The notes beneath the pieces were generated by a model. It was given only the letters and a program-made list of their open reading frames with translations, was not told where the DNA came from and searched no databases. A stretch of 64,000 nucleotides of DNA, taken from Shinisaurus crocodilurus. Taxonomy: Eukaryota > Chordata > Lepidosauria > Squamata > Shinisauridae. The stretch is from positions 193,501,118-193,565,117 of the forward strand of contig CM037878.1 of assembly GCA_021292165.1 (NCBI GenBank), written 5' to 3'. This document shows positions 12,275-23,710 of the stretch, one piece after another; the first letter of the stretch is position 1; each line of letters begins with the position of its first letter. The position numbers were made by a program, and so were the translations under genes.

Positions 12275-14500
12275 CAGAGAGCTGGCTTCACATGTAGGCC
12301 CGGATTGGATCTATGAAGTATCATCTGAACTGGCTCTTAATCTTTCAGTGCTTATTATCTCAAGGTGCTAAGCTTCTTTTTTCTAACCCGCTCCTACCTC
12401 TCTGTATCAGGCATTGAAATAAAAATAAATGCAAAACTGCTGTATATATCTTTGACATGAATAATTCCTTCCAGACCCAAGTTCAATGCCATTACTTCTC
12501 TTCAGCAGGATGAATTTGATATGATTTAATGTAAAAAAAAAAAAAAAACACAGAAGGAAGCCATCTGTGTAGTAGCTACACAAGGGAATGGAAGTCAAGA
12601 AATTCAGGGTGAGTTGCCAGTCCTGCTGTCAGTTCGGCATGGACCTTTAAAATGGTTCACCTTACTTGACCTCTCTCTGCGTATTCATTTTCTCATGGGT
12701 GACAAAGGGTGATAATGCTTCTTTCATCTTCCTGTGGAATCCTGAGACCCATGAATGAAAGTCAAATGATTAAAGAGTAAAATAAATTAAAACCAAATAG
12801 GTTTTCAATGAAAATGTAGTGTAAACTATGATTAAAAAGATCGAATTGTGTGCATGATGGCTAAAAACTCAGTTGCATATTATTAACTGTCCACAATCCT
12901 CCCCAGCCACTGGCACAGTTGCAGGGCTATGGAATGAACACAAACTTGCTAACTGTTGAGGGGAAAGTATTACCCAACAGATTGTTGAAACTAGTGAATC
13001 TTCTCTGAGGTAAATAATATGTTAGTTTGGCTGGGAATTTTGATTGATTGATTGATTATACCTAGAGATGAGAGCTCATACACAAACACATTTTGCTGCG
13101 ATTCAAAGCCTATTCAACAGCTTTAAATGGCTTCAGTGCCATTTAAAATTAAGCTTCTCCTTCTTCCTAACTACATGATACCATCCAAAGGAGGATCACA
13201 TATCAGTGTGATGACACTGGTATGCCACATAGCCAATTGGACACCATGAAGCCAATTCAGAGTAAGAGTAGGAATCATTGCCATCACTCTGGAAAACTTG
13301 TTTTCCAAGTTTGATCCACCTTCCCCCTCCCTCCCAAAATTGTAGAGAGGCACTTTTTGCAGCTACTGAAAGCTATCTCTAATCCATTTCAATTTAAGGC
13401 TTTTTAGAGAGGAGGGCTGTGTTGTGTGTGTGTGTGTTTCCAGTAAGAAGAGACAGGAAGCAATGAGACTGACTGGAAAGAGGAGTGTGAAGAATAGCTG
13501 TGAGACAGGAGATCTAAGAGCAGGACAGCTTTAGGCTTTAAAACTGGAGGCCTCTGGGACAAGGATTGTGCAGGAACTGCAGAGAAAAAAAACTCACAAG
13601 GTCAAGAGGGATGGAAAAGGTTGTAATCTATTCCTGAGAAGGGGGGGGGACTCCCAAAAGAGCTAAGGAGGAAGGGGGACATGGAAATGCATTTAATTTC
13701 TTTTGGGCATCGTGTGTGTGTGGTTATAATATTAACTCCCTTGAACCAACAACATAAAGAGATCCAGAAATCTAAATAAGTAACAAATTTATCAGTTGTG
13801 GCTATCTGTGTTGTCAGGAGAGCGCTTCCCCCCCTCAAACTACTCCTCTTTTGTTGTTACTTTTCTTCTGGTGAAGCTAAATTTAGACAATCCATTTTCA
13901 TTATTTTTCTTTTAAAGCGTTGTACACAAATTGTTAATAAAACAAAATTGGGTGTTGAAGAAATCAAACAGATATTCATACCCTGATATCTTATGAAGTG
14001 AAGAGACTGTGGAAAATGGCAAGCCAAGAAAATTGCTTTTTGTGTTAATGTTCCCCATCTCAGATTAGCCAAAGAAGAGAAAGTCTTAACAGGTTCCTTA
14101 ATTCTCATATGACACAGTTGGCTGCTATGGTAACTGCTCTTCTGATTTAAAATGTTTTAAGTGCATTTAGAACTCATTAAAACATGTCACATTGACAGCT
14201 CTTTTGACTGAAGTATTTCATTTAATCTATCATATGAGCTAAGGCAATGCAAGTTCCCATTTATCGCTACACATTTCTGCCCTAACCTAGAGGCAAAGTC
14301 CTTACTTTTTACTACTATGAACTGTGATATTAATATAGGTCATGGATAGAACTTCCCTTGGAACCATCAAAACAATTGGTGCTCCTTACTTAAATGTAAA
14401 AGTCCAGTTCCTCAGGACTGATAATATTTGAGCCATTTGGAATAAAGAACATCGTATTAGTTCTTCAGTTTTTGTTGTTTCTAAATCTGTTATTGTATTT
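12275..14500. other. Unassigned intronic sequence
   Basis: Holds short simple repeats (poly-A at 12532-12548, GATT units near 13042-13057, GT runs near 13420 and 13712) but no recognised exon or element. Confidence 0.35.
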
Positions 14501-14598
14501 TTAAATGCAATTGCTGTATTTTACAATTTTAATTGTTGTGAACCGCCCAGAAATCTTTGGCTATTGGGCGATGTAAGAATGTAATAAATAAATAAAAC
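14500..14598 (+). mobile_element. LINE 3' tail fragment
   Basis: Reads ttgtgaaccgcccagaaatc then ggctattgggcgatgtaagaatg and ends in aataaataaata. The same tail occurs at 33226-33356 (plus) and 53185-53330 (minus). It is an L2-like 3' end, extremely 5'-truncated. Confidence 0.75.
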
Positions 14599-15198
14599 AG
14601 ATTGAGCCTGGGAGGAGAAGGTAAGTTATCCATTGAAGAGGAAAGAAATAATAGACCCCAAGGTGATAGAAACAATGTAGGTCCTGAGGCTGGGTGTTCT
14701 GGCAGAATCAGGGACCTAGTTCCAGGCGAGGAAAAATGTCTTGGGACTGGTACAGTAGTAAGCAATCTGGCTCAGGTAGGAGAAGAAGGTAACAGTAGGG
14801 ATAAAGATATTAGGAATAGAGACCAAGAACATTTGGCACAGACTTTGTCTTTTGCTCAGGCAAGAGCTAGAATGTAAACTGGGATTGGGGAGAATTTTGT
14901 TTGGTCTGCATTTTTAAGAGAACTGACCTATTTTGCAGTTTCCAGACTACTATGTGGATTGGAATACAGTTATCCTTTTGATTTTTGCACTTCTCTGAAT
15001 GTTGCAGTGCAGTTCTTGGCTCATGAATTGTGTAAAAAATGCATGTGTATAATATATGCATATAGAAATGCATATATCAGGGAAGGTTGCATACAAACAT
15101 GCATATTAGGTAAAAGGTGCTTGCAAACTGTCTATGTCAGGGAAAATTGCATATGAAAAAACAAACTCAAATTATTTCTTATTCACAAAAGAAACTCA

Positions 15199-15636
15199 GG
15201 GAGCAATCCTATGGCTCCTAGACATTGTCTGAGGGTCCATAGAATACTGGGGATTCCCCCCACCAAGGTCAGAGACAGTGACACCCATCCCCCACCCCCT
15301 TGCAGGCAGCACAGACAGAACCACGCTGCCTGGCCTCCAATGTGAGAAACCCGACCTTGGAGGGTGGGAAAAGGGGGCATTCCAGTGGGTAGAGCGGGGA
15401 GGAGACCAGAGAGGCCAGGATACAAGCTGCCTTGAGCCTCTTCCAGTGTCCTTCCCTCCCCCTCCAAAATGCCATTGCTAGATGGGCAAAAAAAGCCCAT
15501 CTAGTGAAATACCCAGTGATCAGAGGACAGGGAGGCGAAGATGCTTCAGCTCGGCAGGGCACTGGATACACAGAAGCCTCCCAGTTCAGAGGCTACTGTC
15601 TCGTGAAGGTGCAACCCATAGAATTGCGCCCTCAGT
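15199..15636. mobile_element. Probable MITE with GCAATCCTATG-type inverted ends
   Basis: The left end gggagcaatcctatggctcc is roughly the inverse of caacccatagaattgcgccct at the right end. Comparable ends frame 35478-36068. The interior is GC-rich and carries a short hairpin (agatgggc / gcccatct, 15480-15502). No TSD was found, so the limits are approximate. Confidence 0.5.
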
Positions 15637-15639
15637 AAA

Positions 15640-15687
15640 TTTAAGATATACAAAAAGACTCATTTTGGATTTATTTCCTGAAGAGTA
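15640..15687. repeat. 48-bp segment repeated at 18339-18386
   Basis: The block beginning tttaagatatacaaaaagac is identical at both sites. At the right-hand site it runs straight into a 17-bp block (aaatacccagtgatcag) that on the left lies upstream, at 15507-15523. Confidence 0.93.
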
Positions 15688-15730
15688 CTAAGGATATATA
15701 GTAATCAATGTGAAGGTGGTAATACGAAAG

Positions 15731-15752
15731 CAGAGAGAGAGAGAGAGAGAGA
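15731..15752. repeat. (AG)n run
   Basis: About 11 AG units between unassigned AT-rich stretches. The 650 bases to its right contain no recognised feature up to the LINE at 16415. Confidence 0.9.
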
Positions 15753-16414
15753 AACATAAGTGGATCTAGTAATCAGTATTTTACAAGTTTACGGTATATT
15801 CCCAGTCTATAAGACAGTTTTTATCTTTCTGGAAAACTTCTAGAATGGCCAATAAAACAAACAAACAAATAAATAAAAATGTCATAGAATAGATTGTTTT
15901 AACCATAACAATATAGTTGTTGCTTTTGCTTTTTAAATATGGCAGAGAAACTACAAAATTTTATGAATGTGCAGTAAAGCTTAAGTGATCATGCAATAAA
16001 GATGTCAGGGCTGAAGTTTAATCTGCAATATTGTCAAAAGTATTTGATTTGAATAATTTCCCAGATGGTGATAATCAAGTGATATGAAACCACATCTGAG
16101 TTGACTGTTCCTTTTTTCAGATGCCTAGAAGCTAGTAATATACATACAAAGCTAAACTTTAATATCTTAAAAGATGTTTAATAAAGCCAAGTTTACTTGC
16201 AAGCAGAGAATAAAGTCAACAGAAGCAGAAGTTTATTGATCCAAAGGAAGCTGCTACATGAAGATTAAAGTGGGGAGTGGATTAAGTGTGCACAGGCACA
16301 TTTTGTTTATCTTGCCAATAAGCAAACTTCAGTCTCAAAATAGCTTCTGGCGTAACTATAATCATATTTGTATTTGAAGAATAGCTATATGTAGCAATAG
16401 ATAGTAGTTCAAGA

Positions 16415-18233
16415 AGTAGTTCAAAAGCCATTAATCAAATGAAGAACAACAAAGCTAGTGGACCAGATGGGATTCCTGCTGAAATCTTTAAAGAAGGGGG
16501 CCCCGAACTTGTACAACATCTTCATAAACTCATCGAAAAAATCTGGATAAGAGAAGAGATCCCAGAAGACTTCAGGGATGCCATAATTATCACCCTCTTT
16601 AAGAAGGGTGATAGAACAGACTGTGGAAACTATCGGGGCATTTCTCTCTTAGCAACCGCAGGTAAAATATTTGCTAGGATTCTCGCAAACCGTCTTCTAT
16701 CTATTTCAGAAGAGATCCTCCCTGAAACTCAATATGGTTTCCGCCCCTCTAGAGGGACAGTAGACATGATTTTTACTGCACGTCAGCTCCAAGAAAAATG
16801 CCGGGAGCAAAATCAACCCCTTTATATGGCATTTATTGATTTGGCTAAGGCCTTTGATACTGTAGATCGTACAGCTCTCTGGACTATCCTTATGAAAATT
16901 GGATGCCCCAATAAATTTGTGAATATCTTGCGACTTCTCCATGACAACATGACGGCAACAGTTTTGGACAACAACGGCTCTCATGGTGCTCCATTTAAAG
17001 TGGGATCAGGTGTTAAACAGGGATGTGTTATCGCCCCAACATTATTTGCCATTTTCATCGCCATGGTTTTACATCTTGTCAAGGGGAAACTTCCCACTGG
17101 TGTGGGAATTATATATCGAACAGATGGAAAGCTTTTTAATCTCAGCAGGCTGAAAGCAAAAAGTAAGGTAATTACAACCTCCGTTGTGGAACTTCAGTAT
17201 GCTGATGATAATGTGGTCTCTGCACATTCAGAGGATGATCTCCAAACTATCCTAAATGCTTTTGCAGAAGCATACGAAAAACTTGGTCTCTCACTTAACA
17301 TCAAAAAAACCAAAGTGCTTCATCAGCAAGTGCAAGCCAATCCTTTGGTGATGCCATCTATCCAGCTTGGTGGGACAATACTGGAAAATGTCGATCATTT
17401 TCTCTATCTTGGCAGCTATCTTTCTGTTACAGCTAACATCGACAGTGAAATCCAGCATCGTCTGAGCTCCGCAAGTGCCGCATTTTCTCGAATGAAACAT
17501 AGAGTGTTCGAGGATCGGGATATTTGTAAGAAGACCAAAACACTGGTTTATGAAGCCATTGTATTACCAACTTTATTGTATGCCTGCGAAACATGGACTA
17601 TCTATAAACGTCACTTCCACCTCCTTGAAAGGTTTCATCAACGATGCCTCCGGAAAATCCTGCAAATTACTTGGGAAGATAGGCGAACAAATGTCAGTGT
17701 ACTGGAAGAAGCAAAGACTACTAGCATTGAAAAAATGATCCTTCAACGCCAACTTCAGTGGACCGGTCATGTTGTTCGAATGCCTGACTGCCGTCTCCCA
17801 AAGCAGTTACTTTACTCCCAACTCAAGGATGGAAAGCGGAATATCGGTGGTCAATATAAGAGGTTTAAAGATGTTCATAAGGCTAATCTAAAAAAATGCA
17901 ATATAAACATCGAAAACTGGGAAGCTCTGGCCCATGAACGATCTAAATGGAGGTTGGCCTTTCACAAAGGTTCCATGGACTTTGAAGAAGCCCGAGTGCA
18001 AGGTGAAAGGGAGAAACGTGCTAAGCGAAAAGCACGTCAAATGAATCCTTTACAGGACCATCTTCTATCTGGTAACCTGTGTCCTCACTGTGGGAAGCTG
18101 TGTGGATCTAGAATTGGCCTCCACAGTCACTTACGGACCCATCGCTAGAGTCTACACAATCTTCTTTAGAATTTCCTCCTTTTATCCCGGAAGACAATCT
18201 TACTCGGTCACGAGTGATCGCCTGATGATGATG
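16415..18233 (+). mobile_element. 5'-truncated non-LTR retrotransposon with intact reverse-transcriptase domain
   Basis: Flanked by a 9-bp repeat agttcaaga (16406-16414 and 18234-18242) and ending in a short (GAT)n run, which is a LINE-type 3' end. The endonuclease region is missing: the element starts just upstream of the SGPDG motif. The reading frame stays open to the end of the ORF. The 3' UTR is short, about 86 bp. A copy over 99% identical lies at 43266-44011, showing recent activity. I cannot fix the clade; RTE-like elements and Rex1 are the candidates I considered. Confidence 0.9.
16439..18148 (+). CDS. LINE reverse transcriptase (C-terminal part) with C2H2 zinc finger
   Basis: Uninterrupted 569 codons. 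Palm and finger motifs in order: NNKASGPDGIPAEI (3-16), FKKGDRTDCGNYRGISLL (54-71), YGFRPSRGT (99-107), motif A FIDLAKAFDTVD (132-143, Asp134), motif B GVKQGCVIAPTLF (191-203), motif C YADD (254-257). The thumb region follows, then LLYACETWT and GHVVRMPDCRLPKQLLY. Residues 548-568 form CPHC-X12-HLRTH, spacing C-X2-C-X12-H-X3-H, a nucleic-acid-binding finger. All catalytic aspartates are present. Known role: target-primed reverse transcription of its own RNA. The protein lacks the N-terminal endonuclease because the insertion is truncated, and no promoter is visible, so this copy is probably not expressed as a working protein. The start given is the first Met; the frame is open upstream to the truncation point. 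Confidence 0.9.
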   Translation: MKNNKASGPDGIPAEIFKEGGPELVQHLHKLIEKIWIREEIPEDFRDAIIITLFKKGDRTDCGNYRGISLLATAGKIFARILANRLLSISEEILPETQYGFRPSRGTVDMIFTARQLQEKCREQNQPLYMAFIDLAKAFDTVDRTALWTILMKIGCPNKFVNILRLLHDNMTATVLDNNGSHGAPFKVGSGVKQGCVIAPTLFAIFIAMVLHLVKGKLPTGVGIIYRTDGKLFNLSRLKAKSKVITTSVVELQYADDNVVSAHSEDDLQTILNAFAEAYEKLGLSLNIKKTKVLHQQVQANPLVMPSIQLGGTILENVDHFLYLGSYLSVTANIDSEIQHRLSSASAAFSRMKHRVFEDRDICKKTKTLVYEAIVLPTLLYACETWTIYKRHFHLLERFHQRCLRKILQITWEDRRTNVSVLEEAKTTSIEKMILQRQLQWTGHVVRMPDCRLPKQLLYSQLKDGKRNIGGQYKRFKDVHKANLKKCNINIENWEALAHERSKWRLAFHKGSMDFEEARVQGEREKRAKRKARQMNPLQDHLLSGNLCPHCGKLCGSRIGLHSHLRTHR

Positions 18234-18660
18234 AGTTCAAGAGTCTAGGGCTTCCAGCAAACAGACCTGCATCCCAAGAAAATACTACCACCTATCAGAG
18301 AGTTGCAAACCATTTCTAACTAGAAGCAAGTGGAATCCTTTAAGATATACAAAAAGACTCATTTTGGATTTATTTCCTGAAGAGTAAATACCCAGTGATC
18401 AGCTCTGCTGTGAACAAAGGAGAAGCTCAGCAAATCAGAGTTTAGTGTCTGGAACACTTTCGAGGACCTTGTCATAACCTAAGTACAGATTCCCAATTCA
18501 GAATAATTCAATAATTTTGTGATGTGTTCCTGATAGGTTTAAGATGGATAGAAATATTTTATGACATAAATCTAGACTTCTTTCATTTTTGCCTCTGCAC
18601 TTCTTGTTTGGAGAAAGGTATGCCCCTCATATGTCTCCATTATAAGCACCGGTAGGAAAT
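18234..18660. other. Flank of the LINE with duplicated blocks
   Basis: Contains the second copy of the 48-bp block (18339-18386) fused to the 17-bp block (18386-18402). Otherwise unassigned. Confidence 0.6.
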
Positions 18661-18667
18661 AATCCAA

Positions 18668-18978
18668 TTTAGGGTGCAATCCTATGCAGTGGTGGCTGAT
18701 GCCCACTGTGGCTGGTGGGGCAGAGGACAGAGCCAAGGGGTCACCAGAGGGCGCAGCCAACTGTGCTCCCATGAATTTCTCTAGAGTACCAATCCAGACA
18801 AAGGAAAAGTTTAAACCCAGATTAATTTGGCCTAGTCTAGGCCAGACATCCAGTGAGCCCATATAGGAAAAAAGGCCACAGGGAGCATTTGGTCCATGCA
18901 AGCAAATGAGCAAGCCTTTAAAACACACATGCTCAGTTGGACTTACTTATAAGTAGACATGCATTGGATTGTGTTGTA
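18668..18978. mobile_element. Probable foldback MITE with GCAATCCTATGCA ends
   Basis: The left end gtgcaatcctatgca pairs with tgcattggattgtgtt on the right. The right part carries gttggacttacttataagtagacatgca, typical of a common lizard foldback repeat. The middle looks like foreign sequence inserted into it (begins cagtggtggctgatgcccac). Confidence 0.55.
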
Positions 18979-18984
18979 AGAGAC

Positions 18985-19225
18985 TAAGCTAACAACCAGA
19001 AAGCTCCCAGTTTGGATTTCTCCTCTGCCATGAACCCACTAGGTGGCCTTACACTAGCAGCCACTCTCTCTTAGCCTCAGTCCCCCATCTGCAATATGGG
19101 GATAGTATTGGATTCTGTTACACTGTTGTTGTAAGGATTAGACTACATAAAGTATGTGAAGTGCTATGAACACTTGGAAACTTTATACAAACAGTAATAT
19201 TATTATTAATTATTAGCACTACTCC
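18985..19225 (+). mobile_element. MIR/CORE-type ancient SINE
   Basis: Recognisable order: ggatttctcctctgcc, cactaggtggcc, ctctcttagcctcag...cccatctgcaatatgggg, then gttgtaaggattagac and gtgaagtgctatgaacacttgg. This is the MIR-like core and 3' domain, much diverged, hence an old insertion. Confidence 0.75.
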
Positions 19226-19846
19226 TACATATAACTGAAGTTCAACTGCTCCTCTCACATACCTTGGGTTCAGTTTCACCCAGGGAGGCTGCAGAGTGAT
19301 AGAGAGATGTCTAAAGAAAGAAAGAAACAACAACCACACACAGCACACTTGGCCATTTTGCAATGAGAAGTTAAGTTCAAAAACAATACCAAAATAAATT
19401 CTAAAGCACCCTGAGGAAATGGCACAAAAATGGAAGCCTCTTTCATGGGGGAAGAAAACTTTCAGGACATTTGATGACAGATTTTGGGACAGTAACAGCT
19501 CCAGCTCTTCCTTGGAGCGGGACACAACCCTGGTTCCCTCACACCTGCTTACTGGACTTTCATGGAAATAGCAGTATTATAGGTATCTGCATTAGAGACA
19601 GGATGCATCCACCATCACCCCTCAGAAATCTAATGTTTGGGAAACCCTGGGGAAAGTGACAAACCCTGAGGGATGACAAATAGAACTGAGCCAAAAATTA
19701 TCAGAAGACATTTTTCTGAGAAAAGTTCTGAATTCCCACCCACATCCGCCCACCTAGAATTAGAAGTCGCTGTATAGAATGTTCTCCATTTATTTTCCAC
19801 CATTTGTTTTGTGGTGGCTGCCTCCCCCCACAAAAAACCCAAAAAA

Positions 19847-20085
19847 GAGCCAGTGTGGCATAGTGGTGAGAGTGTTGGACTGGGACTCGGGAGATCTGGG
19901 TTATAGTCCCCGCTTGGCCATGAAACTTACTGGGTGACTTTGGGCCAGTCACTGACTCTCAGCCTAACCTACCCCATAGGGTTGTTGTGAGGATAAAATG
20001 GAGAGGAGGAGGATTGTGTAAGCCGCCTTGGGTTCCTTGCAGGAAAAAAGGTGGGCTATAAATATAATAAATAAATAAAATAAAG
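19847..20085 (+). mobile_element. Sauria-type SINE, full length
   Basis: Head gagccagtgtggcatagtgg with A and B boxes, body actgggtgactttgggccag, tail gccgccttgggttccttgc and (AATA)n end. Only slightly diverged from the copies at 22985 and 61309. Confidence 0.93.
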
Positions 20086-20089
20086 AGTG

Positions 20090-22980
20090 ATTCTATTTCA
20101 TACAAATTTAAGCCGCAAGGACACAGATAACTGTAAATAGGGTCTCAAGAACCATCGGAGCTCTGCAGAAGCTTATCAAGGGTTCTTCAATGAAAGGATA
20201 AGTAATAGGCAGTCAATGTTCTCTTAAAAGCAGCTTGTCAGCACTGCCGATCTTCTCCAGCAATGCAAAGCTGCAGGAATGTCTAGTGTTGTTCAAGAGT
20301 GCACTCTTCAGATCAACTTGGGCCCAATAAGCCTGGCCAGTGTTCTACCTATCCTGATTATATAACTGATTGCATACACTAGAACTTTCGATTCCAACTT
20401 TTTCAGACCTGGGACCCATCTTTAACCCAGACATGTATTTGGGAATCCACTTCTTAATTTTTTTTACCATATATTTGCAGTACTGCTGTTGTGACCCACC
20501 TTAGATGAGGCCGCAATCCAGTAGTGCATAGGTGAGCAACCTTTGGGGGGTTGGGGCTGTATTGCTCCCCTTCCCCATCACCACTGAATTTGCTGCCAAA
20601 ATGTCAGCCACTACAGCAGCAAAAGAAAGCAGCAATTTTGCTTGGAAAAAGGAGTGGACACTTTGATTACAAGCAGAATCATGCTCAAGGGAGGCTTTTG
20701 TTTTCAAGCAAAATCATCATTCATTTATTTTTTTGCCACTGTGACAAATTCAGCAGGGGGGCAGCCCCCCTGTAAAAATGGTCCTGGGGGGCCTCATACA
20801 GCCCGCATATAGCCCACCCTTGCAGTAATGGGTCCTGACCCCCCAACTGAAAACCAATGCTCAGAACGTGGCCCGGTATCTTCTGCAACACACAGGTGTT
20901 CAGGGATTCCCCAACAGCCAATTCAATGTAGAAAGGGAACACTGAAGGTGGAAATTTGAAAACCAATGGCCTAAATAAAACCTTCCTTCCTCAAAACTTA
21001 GCAATGGCCTATATAAGATAAGGGTATCATTAAAAGTATGTGAGAAGAAAGCAAAGGTGTGTGCATTGCAATGCATAAACATGAGGAAAGAAGGGAAAGT
21101 ATAGGATCCAATTGTGAAAGGCAGCTAAAAGGCTCCTAAAATGTATCATTATAAGGACATCAGGGAAGACTAAAAGAGAAATGTCAAGAACGTGAATGCA
21201 TCAGTGCTGCTTGTTGCTCAGGAGCAAAGCAAGAGAAGGGAAACAGACCATGCTGATAATCAGGAAAAGCTGACAGGGAAAATAAGTCAGCAAAAAAAGC
21301 ATAAACAAGAAGAGCCCAACTGCTGGTAGCTCACCAAATTAAGGAGAATAAGAAAAGCTTACATCAACTAGAGCATCATCAGTATAAAATGACCCCATGG
21401 CACATTTTAAATTGACTCCCTAATAAAAGCAAGTTGGTTGGTTTGCAACATTGCAATGCTTTTTGAAATACTGCAGTATATTAACGTGTATCATGTAAAA
21501 AGGGAAGAAAGATACCCAACAATAGCAGAAAATAAGATGCAGTCACTAAATCTCGTCTAAAAACAAGGGCATGCTACTAAAGAAGATCTCTATATTACGG
21601 TCATATAGAGCAGGGCCAGGCAGAAGGTAGACTGCTGGATGGTTTGCAGCTGACTGGCGAGATTTCTGGCTCCAAATTGTTTGAATAATAAAAAGGCTAT
21701 TTTCCCATTCTAAATTAGATAGATCCTAAAACTGTCATGACCCAGATGTAGATTTGTATGTGTGTGCACACTGCACAGCTCATCTTGGTGTATGGCTCTT
21801 GGGTTCCAGTAGGTAACTGGCTCCTCTGATGAGCCATCATTTGCACCTGACTGTGCCCACCCCCACCTCCAAATCCAGACACTGTCTTGTATCTGTCTCT
21901 GATTGATGGGCCTCAGGATTCTAGTAAAAAACCAAGTAGATACCACAAGCTTGAAGCCTACTCTTGCCTGATACAGAGCAGTAAATCACATTTCTAACTA
22001 TGAGTGATTCGGCTGAGAAGTCTATAGAGAGCAATATGGATTTAATTCTCCTGCCCTTTCTTCTTCATTAACAGAGCCTTATTCCCTTTTAAAATATTGA
22101 ACTGATTTTTGCACATTTGCACTTATTAACCGTAGAACCTCATTAACATTGCATGCTAAGTTTGGGGGCGGGGGTGGGGTGGAGAAAAGCAGGAGATGAT
22201 TGACCTGGCAGAAACTTGACCACTCACTTTGAAATCTCAATAAGAGATTCCAATACCCCTTTTTAGGCTTTTATGAATGTACAATAAACTGAATGAATAC
22301 AAATGGGGGGAGGGACTAGCCCTACAAATACAGCTGTATGCATGGAGTGTTCTTCTGCACATATTCAGGGAACCTTGGAAAAGCAGAGTTCCCAAATCTG
22401 TACAGAAGAGCCCTCTGCACACACATTTAGACAAGCCGGGTGTTCAGCTCCAGTCCAATGAACATGTTACATCAGTGAGAAGAGCCTGCTGGTGTGATGC
22501 CGAAACCCCTACATAGGTTTCTTGCATGCATATTTTATTACTGAAATAGGCTAATGTTTCCCTCTCCTTTGTACATTACATCACGTTTATTGATCTATGT
22601 ATGGGTGTGATTGCACATATGAAGCATTGTTTAACAAAACCTGAGCCCACAAACAAAAGAGAAGAAAGCCTCTGAGGATGAGCATGAGGACAAGGGCAAT
22701 ACTGAAATTAAATGTAATGTACTACGTATGGTACACATATCACTATATGGTTTTAAGGTAGTATGATAGCACACAGATTGAGCAGCTTATCTTCCCCATC
22801 TTATGTGCCCTCCATCTCTTTGTGTCACAGAACTGCTATGCACAATACACTATGCTGCATTTAACAGTGCTACCTGTGTCTGCCTACCATATGGCATAGT
22901 GTCTAGGATCAACCAAATCTTAGAACAATTCCATATTTGTGACTGCTTCTTTGTTCATGCAGGGACCCAAGTATGAGGCC
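20090..22980. other. Mostly unassigned intronic sequence
   Basis: Around 20525-20840 there is a block with hAT-like phrases (gcaacctttggggggttggg, ggtcctgaccccccaactg) that may be a decayed MITE. The rest shows no exon, RNA gene or recognised element. Confidence 0.35.
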
Positions 22981-22984
22981 ATAT

Positions 22985-23234
22985 TTTTATTTATTTTTAT
23001 TTTATTTATTATATTTATACCCCGTCTTTTTTCCTGCAAGGAACCCAAGGCAGCTTACATCCTCCTTCTCCTCCTCTACATTTTATCCTCACAACAACCC
23101 TGTGAGGTAGGTTAGGCTGAGAGTCAGTGACTGGCCCAAAGTCACCCAGTGAGTTTCATGGCCAAGCAGGGACTAGAACCCGGATATCCCGAGTCCCAGT
23201 CCAACACTCTCATCACTACACCACACTGGCTCTA
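22985..23234 (-). mobile_element. Sauria-type SINE, full length
   Basis: Reverse complement of the same SINE. (TTTA)n at the left, then gcaaggaacccaaggcagct, tgtgaggtaggttaggctga, B box ggttctagtccc (minus strand), and the head ccacactggctc at the right end. Confidence 0.93.
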
Positions 23235-23299
23235 TGTGTTTTCCTCTACTTGATTGTAGATAATATGCTTGTGATGCATACCCTGTCCATATAACTAAC

Positions 23300-23465
23300 T
23301 ACAGTCATGTCTTGGATTGAGAGCATGATTCGTTCCGGAAACGTGCTTGTAATCCAAAACACTCTTATATCAAAATGAAATTCCCCCAAAAAATGTGTAC
23401 AGAGATTTTTAAATTAAGCTGTACTACAGCACTTGTATTGCAAGGCGTCGCTTGTATATCAAGTC
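23300..23465. mobile_element. MITE of mariner-like type (TACAGT ends)
   Basis: Begins tacagtcatgtcttggattg and contains attcgttccggaaacgtgct, then tgtaatccaaaacactctta. The same core is found at 54981-55226, whose right end is the inverse of this start (caatccaaggtattactgta). TA at the ends suggests a TA target. Superfamily is inference. Confidence 0.6.
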
Positions 23466-23710
23466 AAAAATCATCACTACAGAATGACGATGAAAATGTT
23501 TCTGATTGCCCAAATGTAGAAGGGGATGAAACAGGCCATGAGCATATGGTGAAACATGATAGTCAATCAAAGAGGCCTAAGTGCCAAAACAGAAGCTGCA
23601 TACACCAGAGAGAGACACCATGTATAGGTGTTTTTATGCCAATGCTAGAAGCCTCCAAGCCAAAATGGGAGAGTTGGAGTTCCTGGTTTCAAAAGAGAAC
23701 CAAAAATTTT
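23466..23710 (+). mobile_element. CR1 LINE, part 1 (start of the endonuclease region)
   Basis: Decayed coding sequence. The stretch at 23620-23710 translates, with frame changes, to the CR1 endonuclease phrase of type NARSLQAKMGELEFLVSKEN. The host LINE continues at 24251 after an inserted GC-rich element. Confidence 0.75.

Noticed and set aside
15183..15571. 100-105 codon minus-strand frames
   Set aside because: Two overlapping frames in a GC-rich MITE-like block without motifs.
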